A DNA stretch of 64,000 bases from assembly GCF_000424145.1 (NCBI RefSeq), contig NZ_AUJI01000014.1, positions 1-64,000 of the forward strand. Reading direction: 5' to 3'. The position numbers and the translations under genes are program-made. The notes below the pieces were generated by a model that was not told the DNA's origin, did not search any database, and saw only the letters and a program-made list of their open reading frames with translations. Within the stretch, counting starts at the first letter, position 1; each line of letters starts with the position of its first letter. The stretch is from Butyrivibrio sp. AC2005. GTDB lineage: Bacteria > Bacillota > Clostridia > Lachnospirales > Lachnospiraceae. Shown in pieces: positions 18,425 through 26,653 of this stretch.

Positions 18425-18775
18425 ATGTCTATTGTAAAGCACACCGACAAACGTTCCGGAGTTACCTATGTATATGAGTCCGAGTCCTACTGGGATAAGG
18501 AAAAGAAGCAGCCACGCTCCAAGCGTACCCTCATCGGAAAGATCGACGAAGAGACCGGTGAGGTGATACCGACTGGAAAGAGTGGGAAAAAGAAATCAGA
18601 GGCAGCCGTTACCCCGGAGCAGACAAAGACTCCCGAAGCTATCACTGACCATGTAAGACTTCTTGCTGAGAAGGATGAGATCATCAGCTCATTAAAGGCA
18701 GAGAACAGACGCCTTTTAAAGGAAAAGCAGGAAATGATCGAGGCACTTGACGTACTGTTAAAGAAATGGTCATGA
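18425..18775 (+). CDS. IS66 third accessory ORF (coiled-coil protein, hypothetical)
   Basis: About 116 residues starting MSIVKHTDKRSG. GGAGG lies 8 nt before this ATG, within a longer frame that begins at 18410. N-terminal beta-rich segment (SGVTYVYESESYWDKEKKQPR) with a basic patch; C-terminal leucine-heptad helix (LLAEKDEIISSLKAENRRLL onward). It resembles small DNA-binding or adaptor ORFs found between tnpB and tnpC in some Clostridia IS66 elements; function unknown. The N-terminus also resembles the first part of some IS1634/IS4-type transposases, which usually begin with a similar segment. Confidence 0.65.
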   Translation: MSIVKHTDKRSGVTYVYESESYWDKEKKQPRSKRTLIGKIDEETGEVIPTGKSGKKKSEAAVTPEQTKTPEAITDHVRLLAEKDEIISSLKAENRRLLKEKQEMIEALDVLLKKWS

Positions 18776-18797
18776 AACACTGAGGGAGGATGCAGGG

Positions 18798-20735
18798 ATG
18801 AAAGCAGATAGGAAAAACTTTGAAAAAACCATAAATGGTCTGGGGGAGTACTATCTGCGAGAGCTCTGCATGTCCATGTATGACATGATCGAGGAAAAAA
18901 CGCTCAGGGAAAATGCAAGTGACAGGATAAACACGGAAAGTGCCCTCGCATTCCGTGCCATGCAGAAAGAGCTCGAAGACACAAAAAAGGAGCTTGGAGA
19001 CTGCAAAAAAGTCATTGCTAAGCTTAATGAACAGCTCTCCCTTAAGACTAGGATGATATTCGGACGTCATACAGAGAAATTCATTGATTCCCTTGAGAAT
19101 GCGCAGAACCCTCCTGAAGAGTTTGAGGATGAAAGCCAGGTTGAAGATTCCGATGAACGTGGAAAAAAGAAAGGAAGCCTCATAAGTTTTGAGGATCTCA
19201 AAAAGTCACGTTCTGAAGATCCCGGTAAAGACGGGCAGAACAATTCCGGCAATAATGGCAGCCATGTAACAAAGGACAACGGTTCTAAAAAAGGTACACG
19301 TACAGCTAACCTGTATGAATCCATAATGAACCTTCCTATGCAGCTGCTTTATGACCTTGATATAGACAAGCTCAATGAAGAATACGGTGAGGGCAACTGG
19401 CGAATAGCCAGTTGGCACGAACATTTCACTATCGAAAAGATAGAGTGCCCCATCTATGTAAAAAGGATATTTACTCCTGTGATATCGTCAGGTCTTGAAC
19501 ACAGGATGTCGACCGTTCCCTATAAAAATCCCATAAAAGACAGATCATATCTTTCAGCATCACTCCTTGCAGACATACTGTACAGGAAGTTTGTGCTTGC
19601 GCTGCCCTTCTACAGGCAGTCCGATGACTACAACAACTGGGGGCTTGCCCTTTCAAGACAGGTCATCATAAGGTGGGTAAACGAACTCGTTCCTGTGATA
19701 ACTCGCCCGGTCATAGAGTACCTTACAGAGCTCATGCTGCAGTGCAGGTATCATCAGTGTGATGAAACATATCTTCTCGTAAACAGAGACGGAAGAGCCG
19801 CAGGAACAAAGGGTTTTCTCTGGGTTCACAGTACCAGTGAGCTGGCTTCCTGCAATCCTATAATACTGTTCTTTTATGAAGCAACACGAGGCACTGACCA
19901 CTTAAGGAAACTCCTTCTTGAATTCCATGGTTATATCACCTGTGATGCATATATATCCTATCATGTTATGGAGGAAGAAAGTGAAGGAAGGATCCTGGCT
20001 ACAGGATGCCTGATGCACTGCCGCAGGTATTTTGCCATTGCACTTTTTGTCAATGACCTGAAAGGACTTACGGATGAGCAGATACTTGAGATGCCCGAGG
20101 TAAAGGCCCTCATGCTGATAAGGGAAGTCTACGAGGAAGAAAACAGGCTTAAGAACATGACAGCTGATGACAGACTCCTTGCAAGGAAAGAGTTTGTTGC
20201 CCCGAAGATGGGTTCCCTGTTTGAATATATCCATGAACTGGCCGAGTCAGAAATGATATTCTCCGAGAAGCTTGCAAAAGCCATTGACTATGCCATAAAC
20301 CAGGAAGTATACCTTCGAAGGTTCCTTGAAGATGGAAACATCCCATGCGACAATGGAAGCAGCGAACGCCATATCCGTGGTTACAGCGTGGGCAGAGCCA
20401 ACTGGCTTTTTGCTGATACCGTTACCGGAGCAGAGGTAAATGCTGCCATGTATTCCATTGTGGAGACTGCAAAAGCAAACAACGTCAATCCTTATACATA
20501 TATCAAATATCTCATAGAAAAGATGCCGGAACATCTGGATGAATACGGAAATATCACTGACCGTGAATGCCTTAAGGACATGGTCCCGTGGTCAGATGCA
20601 TTCCACACTTACGAAGAGGAATGCGCTGAAAACAGGAATCAGATGTATTCAGGCATGTTCCCTGCACCTGTAATTCCAAAGCCGCCACGGAAGACCGCAG
20701 AAGCTTCCGATAATCCTGTGGCAGATACAGCCTGA
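18798..20735 (+). CDS. tnpC: IS66 DDE transposase TnpC
   Basis: 645 residues, longer than the usual 500-540 because of an extended N-terminus and linker. N-terminal coiled coil (about 55-85) leading to LSLKTRMIFGRHTEK, typical of IS66 transposases; acidic linker 95-170; DDE core with QCDETYLLV near 315, ITCDAYISYH near 375 and the catalytic Glu in CDNGSSERHIRGYSVGRANW near 515; C-terminal IS66 segment with NPYTYIKYLIEKMP. All three acidic residues are present. The AGGGAGGATGCAGGG stretch gives the ribosome site. Confidence 0.95.
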   Translation: MKADRKNFEKTINGLGEYYLRELCMSMYDMIEEKTLRENASDRINTESALAFRAMQKELEDTKKELGDCKKVIAKLNEQLSLKTRMIFGRHTEKFIDSLENAQNPPEEFEDESQVEDSDERGKKKGSLISFEDLKKSRSEDPGKDGQNNSGNNGSHVTKDNGSKKGTRTANLYESIMNLPMQLLYDLDIDKLNEEYGEGNWRIASWHEHFTIEKIECPIYVKRIFTPVISSGLEHRMSTVPYKNPIKDRSYLSASLLADILYRKFVLALPFYRQSDDYNNWGLALSRQVIIRWVNELVPVITRPVIEYLTELMLQCRYHQCDETYLLVNRDGRAAGTKGFLWVHSTSELASCNPIILFFYEATRGTDHLRKLLLEFHGYITCDAYISYHVMEEESEGRILATGCLMHCRRYFAIALFVNDLKGLTDEQILEMPEVKALMLIREVYEEENRLKNMTADDRLLARKEFVAPKMGSLFEYIHELAESEMIFSEKLAKAIDYAINQEVYLRRFLEDGNIPCDNGSSERHIRGYSVGRANWLFADTVTGAEVNAAMYSIVETAKANNVNPYTYIKYLIEKMPEHLDEYGNITDRECLKDMVPWSDAFHTYEEECAENRNQMYSGMFPAPVIPKPPRKTAEASDNPVADTA

Positions 20736-20746
20736 TCAAAAATCAC

Positions 20747-20780
20747 AAAAAAAAACCCTGCGGACACATGGTCTGCAGGG
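20747..20780 (-). terminator. Minus-strand terminator between tnpC and the passenger gene
   Basis: CCCTGC-GAC pairs with GTC-GCAGGG; read on the minus strand nine T follow. With the second terminator at 20852-20882 it would stop passenger-gene transcripts before they run antisense into tnpC. Confidence 0.75.
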
Positions 20781-20851
20781 CAGTTCGTATGCTTGTCTTT
20801 CAAAACTTGTAAAAATTGCAAAAGTTTTGAATGATAGCTGATTGATCTCAT

Positions 20852-20882
20852 AAAAAAGGCAGCTCTCGGGTTGAGAACTGCC
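20852..20882 (-). terminator. Terminator of the IS66 passenger gene
   Basis: GGCAG-TCTC pairs with GAGA-CTGCC; on the minus strand six T follow. 18 bp after the stop codon at 20901. Confidence 0.8.
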
Positions 20883-20900
20883 TGGTATGGTTTCACATTT

Positions 20901-21875
20901 TCAATTGTCGGACATAAGCTTTTTTAAGAGATCATCTGCACTGTTGGCTTCGATTCCGTAAGGATTTGAACAGTCCTTATAGTTGGCGTGATATGAGACT
21001 TTTCCATTATCGTCAAGTGTAACACCAAATCTAAGGAATTCTTTATTACCGGAATAGGCTTTTTCTATATCTTTCATTTCATTAACTGACTTATCAATTA
21101 CTTTGAGTATATTACGCTTATCGTCATCGCTGCCGTATGTCAGTTTCTCAAGCAAATCCGTAGACATGAGCATATTGAACTTAGTACTATATCTCCAAAG
21201 ACTTGCTCCGGAAAATATATTCTTTGGTTTGAGATCCTCACCTGTAAAATGCGTATTGATGCTTAAGTCATGTTTTGAATCAGAATAGGTCTTCTCAAGA
21301 ATATCGATAGTTGATCTCCGTACAGAATTTCTATTCATTTGTGGATCATTCTGATATTTAAGATCACGGAAATCACTAAATCTACTGTATGCTTTATATA
21401 AAAGCTTTAAACTATCTTCATTCCAATCAAAGATTTCAGTTACCCCATCGTGTTTTTTTATTCGACTATTTATGGCCTCATCCAGGAGCTTGATATAATC
21501 AGCATAGCCATCCGGATCTTCTACTCTGAATGCATATAGCATACTGTCGTTGCCTAACCAGTCTTTCCTGTCATAACCTATAAATTCTTTACTGCAAGAT
21601 TCCCAGGGCTCTCGTTGACTGGTTACACCTGCTTCTTTATAATTCTCGGTTGAGTTTGAAACAGATTCTGATAGTTTCTTTCCTTCTTCAGAAATCTCAA
21701 CAGAAACAGCACTTGACAGCTTTTCTTTAAGCGGATTATCTGGGTCTTCAGCTAATATTTGCTCTAATTTTTCTTTTATAAATACTGGTTCAGCCTTTTT
21801 AGGAATGTCAATCTTAGGAACTTGATCCTTTAAACCTGGATCATATCGTAAAAAACCCGGATCTTTTATAATCAT
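20901..21875 (-). CDS. Passenger gene inside IS66: hypothetical soluble protein
   Basis: 324 residues, no signal peptide or membrane segment. N-terminus MIIKDPGFLRYDPG, a segment with VSVEISEEGKKLSESVSN near 55-72, a charged helical middle, and a C-terminus ending ADDLLKKLMSDN. The ISEEGKKL stretch resembles one seen in Lachnospiraceae hypothetical proteins, but I cannot assign a family or function. It has a good ribosome site (GGAGG, 6 nt before ATG), lies opposite to the transposase genes, and is insulated by terminators on both sides. It is not a known part of IS66 and so is presumably carried cargo. Confidence 0.65.
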   Translation of the reverse strand: MIIKDPGFLRYDPGLKDQVPKIDIPKKAEPVFIKEKLEQILAEDPDNPLKEKLSSAVSVEISEEGKKLSESVSNSTENYKEAGVTSQREPWESCSKEFIGYDRKDWLGNDSMLYAFRVEDPDGYADYIKLLDEAINSRIKKHDGVTEIFDWNEDSLKLLYKAYSRFSDFRDLKYQNDPQMNRNSVRRSTIDILEKTYSDSKHDLSINTHFTGEDLKPKNIFSGASLWRYSTKFNMLMSTDLLEKLTYGSDDDKRNILKVIDKSVNEMKDIEKAYSGNKEFLRFGVTLDDNGKVSYHANYKDCSNPYGIEANSADDLLKKLMSDN

Positions 21876-21962
21876 AGTCGACCTCCATGTACAACTTTGA
21901 TAACAAATAGTATCTCATTTACGATATCGGCTAATAACTGCATTTTAATAATAGCAAATTAT

Positions 21963-21996
21963 AAAAAACCAGAAACAATATAATCGTTTCTGGTTT
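21963..21996 (-). terminator. Insulating hairpin upstream of the IS66 passenger gene
   Basis: AAACCAGAAAC pairs with GTTTCTGGTTT; read on the minus strand it is followed by six T. It sits between the right IS end and the passenger gene promoter, so it would stop transcription entering the element from outside on that strand. Confidence 0.7.
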
Positions 21997-22031
21997 CAAA
22001 AGCCCGTGTACGCGCTTGTTGCACCGCTTAC

Positions 22032-22190
22032 CTTTATTTTATATATTTTCTACCCTAAAACGGGTACCAATTCAGGAAAATACCTCTCCTGTTAACCTAA
22101 TATGTGTTTATAAATATCTCACTTACAAAATCAGGAATTAAGGTCTGTTTTTTTAAGAAGACCTGTATTTTTAACTTTCCAACCGGAAAT
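22032..22190. other. Flank right of IS66, no gene seen
   Basis: Contains CTACCC/GGGTAC and a GGTACCAATTC stretch reminiscent of the GGTACC palindrome on the left side of the element, and a small AGGTCT/AGACCT hairpin near 22141-22163. No coding frame. Confidence 0.4.
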
Positions 22191-22231
22191 AAAAAAGCGC
22201 CCTTCGAAAAAACAATTCTCGAAAGGCGCTC
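22191..22231 (-). terminator. Rho-independent terminator of the sugar isomerase gene
   Basis: AGCGCC-TTCGA pairs with TCGAA-GGCGCT; on the minus strand six T follow. 50 bp after the stop codon. Confidence 0.9.
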
Positions 22232-22280
22232 TTATTCTTATTTCTATAACCTAGCTATTGTATAAAACAATTATCACTAA

Positions 22281-23759
22281 TTATGCGAAAGGATTCTCTG
22301 TAGGATAAGGAAGTGATGCAGGCTGGTTGTAGCCGATTGTCTCAGCACCTACATACTTGAATACCTCGTAAAGAGCCTTTCCGAAGTGACCAAATGCAAC
22401 TGCACCGTGATGAGGGAAGTTGCCCTGGATGAGAACATGTCTGTAGAATCTTCCCATCTCCGGGATAGCGAATACACCGATACCGCCGAAGGACTGAGTA
22501 GCAACAGGAAGAACCTCACCCTGTGCAACATATGCGCGAAGGTGGTTATCAGATGTGCTCTGCAGTCTGTAGAATGTGATATCACCAGGCACGATGTCAC
22601 CTTCAAGTGTTCCCTGTGTAACTTCCTCAGGAAGGTTTCTGGCCATAATTCTCTGGAACTTCATCTCGCAGCTTGAAAGCTTGCTTGTGCATGTATTTCC
22701 GCAGTGGAAGCCCATGAATGTATCTGTGTGCTTGTAATCGAACTTGCCCTTGATGGACTGCTCGTACATATCAGCAGGTACAGAGTTGTTGATATCAAGA
22801 AGTGTAACAGCGTCATTAGAGATGCATGTTCCGATGAACTCACTGATTGCACCGTAGATATCTACTTCGCAGGATACCGGAATTCCGCGGCCTGTAAGAC
22901 GGCTGTTTACATAGCAGGGAACAAAACCAAACTGTGTCTGGAATGCAGGCCAGCACTTACCAGCGATACATACAAACTTCTTACCGCCTCTGTGCTCCTC
23001 GATCCAGTCAAGAAGTGTAAGCTCATACTGAGCAAGCTTTGCAAGGATTTCAGGCTTCTTGTTACCAGCGCCAAGATCCTTCTCCATATCTGCAACGACA
23101 TCAGCGATTCTTGCATCACCGGCATGCTTGTTGAAGCTCTCGAAAAGATCAAGCTCTGAGTTCTCTTCAATCTCAGCACCAAGGTTGTAAATCTGCTGAA
23201 TAGGTGCGTTACAAGCAAGGAAGTTCATCGGACGAGGGCCAAAGCTGATAACCTTGAGCTCTGACAGTCCGTAAAGTGCTCTTGCGATCGGAACGAACTC
23301 GTTGATCATCTTAGCGCACTCATCTGCTGTTCCAACAGGATACTCAGGAATATATGCCTTTACATTGCGAAGGTGAAGGTTGTAGCTTGCGTTAAGCATA
23401 CCGCAGTATGCATCTCCTCTGCCATCGATAAGGTCACCCTGTGACTCCTCTGCTGCTGCGCAGAACATTACAGGACCACCAAACTTCTCTGCAAGAAGTG
23501 TCTCTGAAATCTCAGGACCGAAGTTACCAAGATATACACAAAGTGCATTACATCCTGCCTTCTTAACATCCTCAAGAGCCTCAAGTGTCTGAGTCTCGCT
23601 CTCGATGATACAAACAGGGCACTCATAAACGTCTACGTCGTTGTAAAGCTTCTTGTAGCTCTCTACTAAAGCCTTTCTACGATTGATTGCAAGTGATGCC
23701 GGGAAACAGTCACGGCTGACTGCTACCAGACCGATTTTAACCTGGGGAATGTTATTCAT
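22281..23759 (-). CDS. L-fucose/L-arabinose-type sugar isomerase
   Basis: 492 residues, the normal length of the family. N-terminal domain with VKIGLVAVSRDCFPASL; middle domain with ALYGLSELKVISFGPRPMNF; C-terminal barrel with GFVPCYVNSRLTGRGIPVSCEVDIYGA (metal-binding Glu and Asp in CEVDIYGA) and the His in MGFHCGNT. These cytoplasmic enzymes interconvert aldoses and ketoses with Mn2+; the exact sugar is open, as L-fucose, L-arabinose and related pentoses are all possible. AGGAGG precedes the ATG by 8 nt. It is controlled from the promoter/operator at 23884-23936. The DUF4867 neighbour is shared regulation partner. Confidence 0.88.
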   Translation of the reverse strand: MNNIPQVKIGLVAVSRDCFPASLAINRRKALVESYKKLYNDVDVYECPVCIIESETQTLEALEDVKKAGCNALCVYLGNFGPEISETLLAEKFGGPVMFCAAAEESQGDLIDGRGDAYCGMLNASYNLHLRNVKAYIPEYPVGTADECAKMINEFVPIARALYGLSELKVISFGPRPMNFLACNAPIQQIYNLGAEIEENSELDLFESFNKHAGDARIADVVADMEKDLGAGNKKPEILAKLAQYELTLLDWIEEHRGGKKFVCIAGKCWPAFQTQFGFVPCYVNSRLTGRGIPVSCEVDIYGAISEFIGTCISNDAVTLLDINNSVPADMYEQSIKGKFDYKHTDTFMGFHCGNTCTSKLSSCEMKFQRIMARNLPEEVTQGTLEGDIVPGDITFYRLQSTSDNHLRAYVAQGEVLPVATQSFGGIGVFAIPEMGRFYRHVLIQGNFPHHGAVAFGHFGKALYEVFKYVGAETIGYNQPASLPYPTENPFA

Positions 23760-23883
23760 TCTTTTTTCCTCCTACCCTTATAAATAATTTTCTTTTTTAA
23801 AATGCGATTTTCTTTCCAAAACCGCGAAAAGCCACTTGATTTTCATGCATTTACAGGTATCTGTAATGCATCCCATCATTTTG

Positions 23884-23936
23884 TGTGTACGTTAACACAT
23901 CTACTAAATCATAAGTTTTATGGTGCCTGTTGTCAA
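23884..23936 (-). promoter_or_regulatory. Sigma-A promoter with LacI-type operator, isomerase gene
   Basis: Minus strand: TTGACA (23931-23936), 17-bp spacer, TATGAT (23908-23913). The near-palindrome TGTGTACGTTAACA (23884-23897), core GTNNACGTNNAC, lies at the expected transcript start. The same 14-mer, in the opposite orientation, overlaps the start point of the DUF4867 promoter. Confidence 0.85.
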
Positions 23937-23984
23937 TTTGACATATTTCACAGAAATAATGGGAAAATTTTGTGTAAATGCCCT

Positions 23985-25013
23985 CTATAAATTCTGCTCA
24001 ATATGAATACTAAGCTCGGTATAATTCACCTTCTTGGGCACTGTCCCATAAGCCAGATAATTAAATAGTATCTCCAATGAAAGTTTTCCCTGTTTTTCAG
24101 GCTCCTGACATATGGTCGCAGTAATCATTCCCTTATGGAACATCTCATACTGCACTGCAACAAGGTCATTCGTTATGATACGTATCTTGTGCTGCGTATC
24201 CTCCATCGCTATCAGTCTGCATATGTCATAATCTCTGGGATTTATCACATACACCACATTAGTCTCGGGATACTTAATAAACATTTCTCTTACAGAACGC
24301 CTATTTTCTTCACGGTCCAGCGCAATACTCCATTTTCCCAGAAGCTCCATATCCGGATAGCGGGAATTCATCTCGTTTGAAAAGCCCCTAATACGCTCTG
24401 TTGCACTTTCCTTGATACTGTCATATTCCGTGAAAAAACAAATCTTAGCGTCTTCTCCGCCAGCCATTGCAGTAAGTCCTGCTGCCAGCCTTCCTGATGC
24501 AATATAGTCACATCCCACATACGCAAGATGCTCTACTCCATCCAGCCTGCTGTTGTAGAAAACAAGCGGAAGATCACGCTTTTTCTGCTCTTCGATTATC
24601 AAATCATTAATAGGTGAAACAGTGCCTGTTATACACACACCGTCATATTCACCTATAGTTTTATGTAGCGATTTTAATAGTGCCTTCTCGTCAGCTTCAT
24701 TATCGGGATATTCTATAATATCTGTAGTCGCCGCATATGCTTCAAGAGATTTTGCCTTCTTTTCCGCACTCTCCCTCACCGGAATAAAAAACGGACTGTA
24801 CTGAGTCTTGGGAATCAGGAAAAGGAATTTCAATTTCTTTTTCCTGACAGCAAGTCCCTGTGCCACACGATTTGGTTCATAATGAAGCTCTTCACAGGCT
24901 TTTTCCACCCGTTCCCTTGTCTCAGCCTTCACATAGCCTCTGTTATGCAAGACACGGTCAACAGTGCCTATTGAAACTCCGGCCACCTTCGCTATTTCTG
25001 TTATTGTTGCCAT
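23985..25013 (-). CDS. LacI-family transcriptional repressor
   Basis: 342 residues. LacI helix-turn-helix at about 3-22 (ITEIAKVAGVSIGTVDRVL) with hinge helix (PNRVAQGLAV), then a periplasmic-binding-protein-like sugar domain (about 60-340). GTVDRVLHNRG rather than GTVSRVLN marks the subgroup with type-4 sugar domains, often pentose or polyol sensors. The start is ATG 25013; the open frame extends 17 codons upstream, but those encode the dispersed repeat. The repeat's GAGGGG end serves as the ribosome site. Likely regulates its two neighbours through GTNNACGTNNAC operators. Confidence 0.92.
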   Translation of the reverse strand: MATITEIAKVAGVSIGTVDRVLHNRGYVKAETRERVEKACEELHYEPNRVAQGLAVRKKKLKFLFLIPKTQYSPFFIPVRESAEKKAKSLEAYAATTDIIEYPDNEADEKALLKSLHKTIGEYDGVCITGTVSPINDLIIEEQKKRDLPLVFYNSRLDGVEHLAYVGCDYIASGRLAAGLTAMAGGEDAKICFFTEYDSIKESATERIRGFSNEMNSRYPDMELLGKWSIALDREENRRSVREMFIKYPETNVVYVINPRDYDICRLIAMEDTQHKIRIITNDLVAVQYEMFHKGMITATICQEPEKQGKLSLEILFNYLAYGTVPKKVNYTELSIHIEQNL

Positions 25014-25016
25014 GAT

Positions 25017-25062
25017 CCCCTCATCCGTCAGCTTCGCTGACACCTCCCCCCAAGGGGAAGGC
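25017..25062 (-). repeat. Dispersed two-hairpin repeat, copy A
   Basis: Minus-strand order: GCCTTCCCCTTGGGGGG, then a hairpin GTCAGC-GAA-GCTGAC, then GGATGAGGGG. The hairpin differs from the other copies (GGCAC/GTGCC) on both arms, so pairing is kept. It ends 3 nt before the LacI start codon. Confidence 0.85.
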
Positions 25063-25106
25063 AATAGTATTATGCTTCACCATCTTGTAATAGCAATATT
25101 TTTCTA

Positions 25107-25742
25107 TTAGATGAGATTTGCTATATCAATATTCTCGCCTGTAATACCTTCGTATGCACCATCAGCGATCTCAGATGCATCCTTGTGTGCAAGAAGCCAC
25201 TTGTTAGTCGCAAAAAGTGTTCTGTCATCAAGGTTCTTGCCTGCTGTCTCTGTTGTTCCTACGTTTGTTCCCTTGGGAAGTGCGATGAGGACCTTAAAGC
25301 CCTTTGATGCATCTGCATGGCAGGGAGCATAGTGAAGTGTTGATGCATAAACCTCAACAAGTACGCCCTTAGGGCACTTGAATGCTACTACCTTTGAAGA
25401 ATCAAGCTTACCGTCTTCAATGTCGCTGAGCTTTGCAAGAAGAAGAATGAAGTCCTCTGTGCCAAGGTTAAATTCGCTGTCTCTGTGATACTCCATGCAG
25501 TTCATCTTTGTGTTATGTCCGTTGCAGTAACCGAACTGGAAAGGCATTCCGCCGAAAAGGCTTGTTCCAAGATCCTTAGTATCTGCAGTAGCCATGAGCT
25601 TTGGCTCCTCAGCTACATAAACAACACCCTCCGGACAAGGTGTGTCATTCTCAAGAGTCTTAAGAATTTCTGCAACACTGTATCCCTCAACAACTCTGCC
25701 ATACTCTTTAAATTCTTTGTCTGTTACACTTTTGATTGTCAT
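25107..25742 (-). CDS. DUF4867-family protein
   Basis: 211 residues, starting MTIKSVTDKEFKEYG. A longer frame to 25784 would begin inside the operator and is rejected; GTAGGA lies just before ATG 25742. The fold looks like a cupin-type sugar-binding protein (MPFQFGYCNGHNTKMNCMEY; EVYASTLHYAPCH contains His and Cys that could bind metal). DUF4867 genes often sit beside sugar isomerases; their reaction is, to my knowledge, not established, though a mutarotase or isomerase-accessory role is plausible. It shares an operator with the isomerase gene. Confidence 0.82.
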   Translation of the reverse strand: MTIKSVTDKEFKEYGRVVEGYSVAEILKTLENDTPCPEGVVYVAEEPKLMATADTKDLGTSLFGGMPFQFGYCNGHNTKMNCMEYHRDSEFNLGTEDFILLLAKLSDIEDGKLDSSKVVAFKCPKGVLVEVYASTLHYAPCHADASKGFKVLIALPKGTNVGTTETAGKNLDDRTLFATNKWLLAHKDASEIADGAYEGITGENIDIANLI

Positions 25743-25789
25743 TTTTCCTACCCCACTTTTTCTGAATTTCTCGTCTTTACGCAAAATCC

Positions 25790-25832
25790 GTTAACGTACA
25801 CACATTATAGATTATATGACTTTCTTCTTCAA
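25790..25832 (-). promoter_or_regulatory. Sigma-A promoter with LacI-type operator, DUF4867 gene
   Basis: Minus strand: TTGAAG (25827-25832), 17-bp spacer, TATAAT (25804-25809), directly followed by GTGTGTACGTTAAC (25790-25803). The last is identical to 14 bases of the operator at the isomerase promoter. Confidence 0.85.
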
Positions 25833-25883
25833 TTATCAGATTTAAACAAATTTCCCGCCTTTATTTCTTACACAATTACACAT

Positions 25884-25900
25884 ACCTAATCTGATTAGGT
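25884..25900. promoter_or_regulatory. 17-bp palindrome upstream of the 2H phosphoesterase gene
   Basis: ACCTAATC-T-GATTAGGT, perfect arms of 8 bp, ending 17 bp before the ATG. A likely protein-binding site or small hairpin; no regulator is identified. Confidence 0.5.
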
Positions 25901-25917
25901 TGCTTTAGGATAAGACT

Positions 25918-26589
25918 ATGGATAAAAAATTTTTAAATGAACATTATGAAAAAATACTAAGAAACAATAGAGATTGTTTTCTGAATGGTGGTAACGGGGA
26001 TATTTTGTTAAAAAATGCAGAAAACGATAATAGAATGGCGCTGGTCGTCCTGATACGAATTGCCCCAGATATTTCAGCAAAAATAAGTGAATGTATACAA
26101 AGTTTGAGGGAAATAGAGCCCGGTCTGTACTTTTACCCCGAAAAAGATTTTCATATAACAGTTATGGATATTCTAAGGGGAGAAGAGGGTAGACGAATCC
26201 CGGATAATCTTGATGATTACATTAGATGTATAAAAAAATGCAGCATGGAAATATCGCCCTTCAATATTATGTTTGACGGACTTACTGCAAGTGATAATGC
26301 AATCATGGTAAAGGGTTATTACGATGAACAGCTTCAGCAATTCAGAGAAGCTCTAAGGGCTTCACTTGCATCAAATGGTCTGTTACTTGAAGAACGGTAT
26401 AAGACAGTTTCATCTCATATTACTATTTCAAGACTCCATGAAAAATACAAAAATGCTGATAAGCTTATGCATTACATAGAAGAACCTCATATTTTGGGAA
26501 CTATGACTGTAAATTCTTTTGAGATCTCTTTTCACAATTGGTACGACACACGTAAACAGGTATTGGAAATCGTGAAGCCAGGATCTTGA
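25918..26589 (+). CDS. 2H phosphoesterase (2'-5' RNA ligase-like) superfamily protein
   Basis: 223 residues. The two signature motifs are present and correctly spaced: FHITVMDI near residue 80 and SHITISRLHEK near 165, both H-h-T/S. This superfamily cleaves or forms 2',5' or cyclic phosphodiesters in RNA and nucleotides; the substrate is not known here. An N-terminal helix of about 40 residues precedes the core. The gene stands alone, in the opposite direction to its neighbours, with a palindrome just upstream and a weak ribosome site (AGGA, 8 nt). Confidence 0.78.
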   Translation: MDKKFLNEHYEKILRNNRDCFLNGGNGDILLKNAENDNRMALVVLIRIAPDISAKISECIQSLREIEPGLYFYPEKDFHITVMDILRGEEGRRIPDNLDDYIRCIKKCSMEISPFNIMFDGLTASDNAIMVKGYYDEQLQQFREALRASLASNGLLLEERYKTVSSHITISRLHEKYKNADKLMHYIEEPHILGTMTVNSFEISFHNWYDTRKQVLEIVKPGS

Positions 26590-26653
26590 ATAACTCTTAT
26601 GCAGTGCTTCTTACATCGTATTTTCGACGTTTGCAATCGCAGATGTTTCTGCA

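Larger units (their letters stand above)
17482..22031 (+). mobile_element. Complete IS66-family insertion sequence (about 4550 bp) with passenger gene
   Basis: Bounded by perfect 21-bp inverted repeats, 17482-17502 and 22011-22031, beginning GTAAGCGGTGCAAC as expected for IS66. Contains tnpA, tnpB, an extra small ORF and tnpC on the plus strand, and an unrelated gene on the minus strand near the right end. This is well above the usual 2.5-2.7 kb, and all frames are intact. The 8 bp on each side (AAAAAACT left, CTTTATTT right) do not match, so no target duplication is visible; a rearrangement or mutation may have removed it. Confidence 0.95.
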
